From Chitinophaga tropicalis (GTDB lineage Bacteria > Bacteroidota > Bacteroidia > Chitinophagales > Chitinophagaceae), in the NCBI RefSeq assembly GCF_009758205.1, contig NZ_WRXN01000006.1, positions 62,001 to 126,000 on the forward strand: DNA of 64,000 nucleotides, in the 5' to 3' direction. This document shows, piece by piece, positions 62,901-64,000 of this stretch. The position numbers and the translations under genes were made by a program. How positions within the stretch are numbered: the first letter of the stretch is position 1; each line of letters begins with the position of its first letter. The notes beneath the pieces were generated by a model. The model saw nothing but the letters and a program-made list of their open reading frames with translations, made no database searches and had not been told where the DNA came from.

Positions 62901-63564
62901 TAAGTTCATGGGACTGGATAACCAGGGAGACCCTACCATCCGGCTGGCAGATGGCTCCATTTCGAAAGCGCCAGGTGCATTGCCCAAAGACCTGGTCTAT
63001 ATGGGCAGCTTCCAGCCTACGCTGACGGGCGGCCTCACCAACAACTTCCGCTACCGCAACTTTCAGCTCACCTTCAACATGGTATACAGCTTCGGTTCAA
63101 CGCTGCACAGAGACGCAGTGGGCCTCAATGCAACCACCGCAGCACTTACAGGCAGGACATCCCATTCCCCCGGATTTTTCATCGGTAATATGTATAGTGA
63201 TTTTGCTAACCGGTGGAAGAAGGAAGGTGATGAGAAAACCACCAGTATTCCTTCCTATGTTGCCAGCTCCAGCGTAAACAGCACCCGCAGAAATGTATTG
63301 TACTATGCCAACGGAGATGTGAACTATTTTGACGGGGCCTATATAAAAATGAGGGACATCAACCTTTCATACTCCCTGCCAACATGGCTGATCAGCCGTA
63401 TGCGGGCGGATGACATGACCTTCCGGGTTACAGTGTCAAATATATTACTGTGGACAGCCAACCATTACAACATAGATCCGGAGTTTCATAATTCAGGCAC
63501 AGCAGAACGGATAATGCCTGCTGCACAGCATAGTATTACTATAGGAGCCAACCTCCGGTTTTAA
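59905..63564 (+). CDS. SusC/RagA-type TonB-dependent outer membrane transporter
   Basis: A 1219-aa protein. Its N-terminus has a long lead, a membrane segment (about 35-50, [16 protein letters not shown]), an STN/secretin-type domain (about 60-130, [29 protein letters not shown]), a CarboxypepD_reg domain (about 145-220, [35 protein letters not shown]-like), the SusC plug with [28 protein letters not shown] and [47 protein letters not shown], and a barrel to IGANLRF. The STN domain allows signalling to the FecR/ECF pair upstream. The ligand is a glycan or peptide, unknown. A SusD-like gene begins 19 bp after the stop. Confidence 0.95.
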   Translation: [1219 protein letters not shown]

Positions 63565-63583
63565 CATTTCAAACAACAACACA

Positions 63584-64000
63584 ATGGGGAAAACACTACG
63601 AACAATATATATACTGGGATTCACATTGCTGGTAGCCTCCTGCAAAGAAAGCTTCCTGGATCTCAAGCCAAAGGGCAGGGTCATTGTAGAGTCCACCAAT
63701 GACTATGATCTTATGCTCAACGCAGCCGGCCTGGCCACCAATGGTGTAAATGTGAGCGTGCCTATGGGAGACGAGGTGATAGCTTTCGATGATTATTTCT
63801 CCAGCTCTGACACTCGCGGCCAGCGCCTGTTTAAGTGGGATGATGTGATATATGATGAAGGCATATTTGCGAATGAAATGTCAACGCTGATGGCCAACCT
63901 GTATACTTACAACAAGGTCATAACAGAAGTGATGGATGCTACAGATGGTACGGAAGCACAGAAAAAGAGTTTACTGGCAGAAGCTAAAGCCAACAGGGCA
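63584..64000 (+). CDS. SusD-like lipoprotein, 3' truncated by window edge
   Basis: The ATG at 63584 (MGKTLRTIYILGF) opens a lipoprotein signal with lipobox LLVASC (Cys at residue 20). It is followed by CKESFLDLKPKGRVIVES, the typical SusD start, and continues to the window end (139 codons seen). It is the surface glycan/peptide-binding partner of the SusC-type transporter upstream. The rest of the gene is not in the window. Confidence 0.9.
   Translation, partial: MGKTLRTIYILGFTLLVASCKESFLDLKPKGRVIVESTNDYDLMLNAAGLATNGVNVSVPMGDEVIAFDDYFSSSDTRGQRLFKWDDVIYDEGIFANEMSTLMANLYTYNKVITEVMDATDGTEAQKKSLLAEAKANRA

Overview
The window looks like a chromosome segment of a Bacteroidota bacterium, most likely from the Chitinophagaceae (Chitinophaga-like; this placement is inference). 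The evidence is a SusC/SusD pair behind an ECF sigma factor and FecR anti-sigma factor, several CarboxypepD_reg-type TonB receptors, a Bacteroidetes-type TssD/VgrG/Rhs cassette, and promoters with the Bacteroidetes TAnnTTTG box (for example before the proline tRNA).

Layout. 1-5649: an RND efflux operon (TolC-like partial, membrane fusion protein, RND pump, outer-membrane barrel). 5879-6319: a VOC protein. 6366-11432 (minus): an overlapping NO/redox-stress operon with a Crp/Fnr regulator, two heme-copper-oxidase-subunit-I/NnrS-like membrane proteins, a RIC/ScdA-type iron-sulfur repair protein, a DUF1858/DUF2249 protein and a DUF59 protein. 11587-17875 (plus): a clade II nitrous oxide reductase operon (cytochrome c, nosZ, nosL with an extra membrane domain, nosD, nosF, nosY). 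A clean Fnr-like palindrome lies between the two divergent operons. 17974-27073: an uncharacterised Cys-rich protein, a nucleotide pyrophosphatase/phosphodiesterase, a siderophore-type TonB receptor, a pirin, a secreted intradiol-dioxygenase-like lipoprotein, and (26252-27073) the last gene of the next operon.

26252-36284 (minus) is a compact type VI effector operon without baseplate or sheath genes: TssD, an L,D-transpeptidase-like protein, a lipoprotein, VgrG, a TPR protein, a 1362-aa Rhs protein ending in a PD-(D/E)xK-like nuclease, and a probable immunity protein. 36285-36882 carries a candidate small RNA and a regular operator array before a TonB receptor/thioredoxin pair (36883-39635). 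39689-39852 is a MITE-like inverted-repeat element. 40022-45976 holds two tandem TPR-histidine kinases and a sigma-54 response regulator. 46178-49607 holds a small conserved protein, a Bcr/CflA transporter, a YoaK-like protein and a secreted protein.

49766-49840 is tRNA-Pro(TGG), followed at once by an AT-rich AAA ATPase with a TOPRIM/DUF4435-like C-terminus, a defence candidate. 51919-54683 is a four-gene cluster with two DUF2589 proteins and two unrecognised partners. The rest has a YdeI-like protein, an AraC regulator with an NmrA-type reductase, an ABM-like protein, and the start of a polysaccharide-utilisation-type locus (ECF sigma, FecR, SusC, SusD partial to the window end). Terminator-like palindromes with a conserved GCCGnAGGC core recur in five intergenic gaps.

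The best candidates for undescribed biology are the DUF2589 cluster, the ATPase/TOPRIM gene beside the tRNA, and the L,D-transpeptidase/lipoprotein pair in the type VI operon. Everything here was read by eye; no database search was run, and family names are recognition calls.
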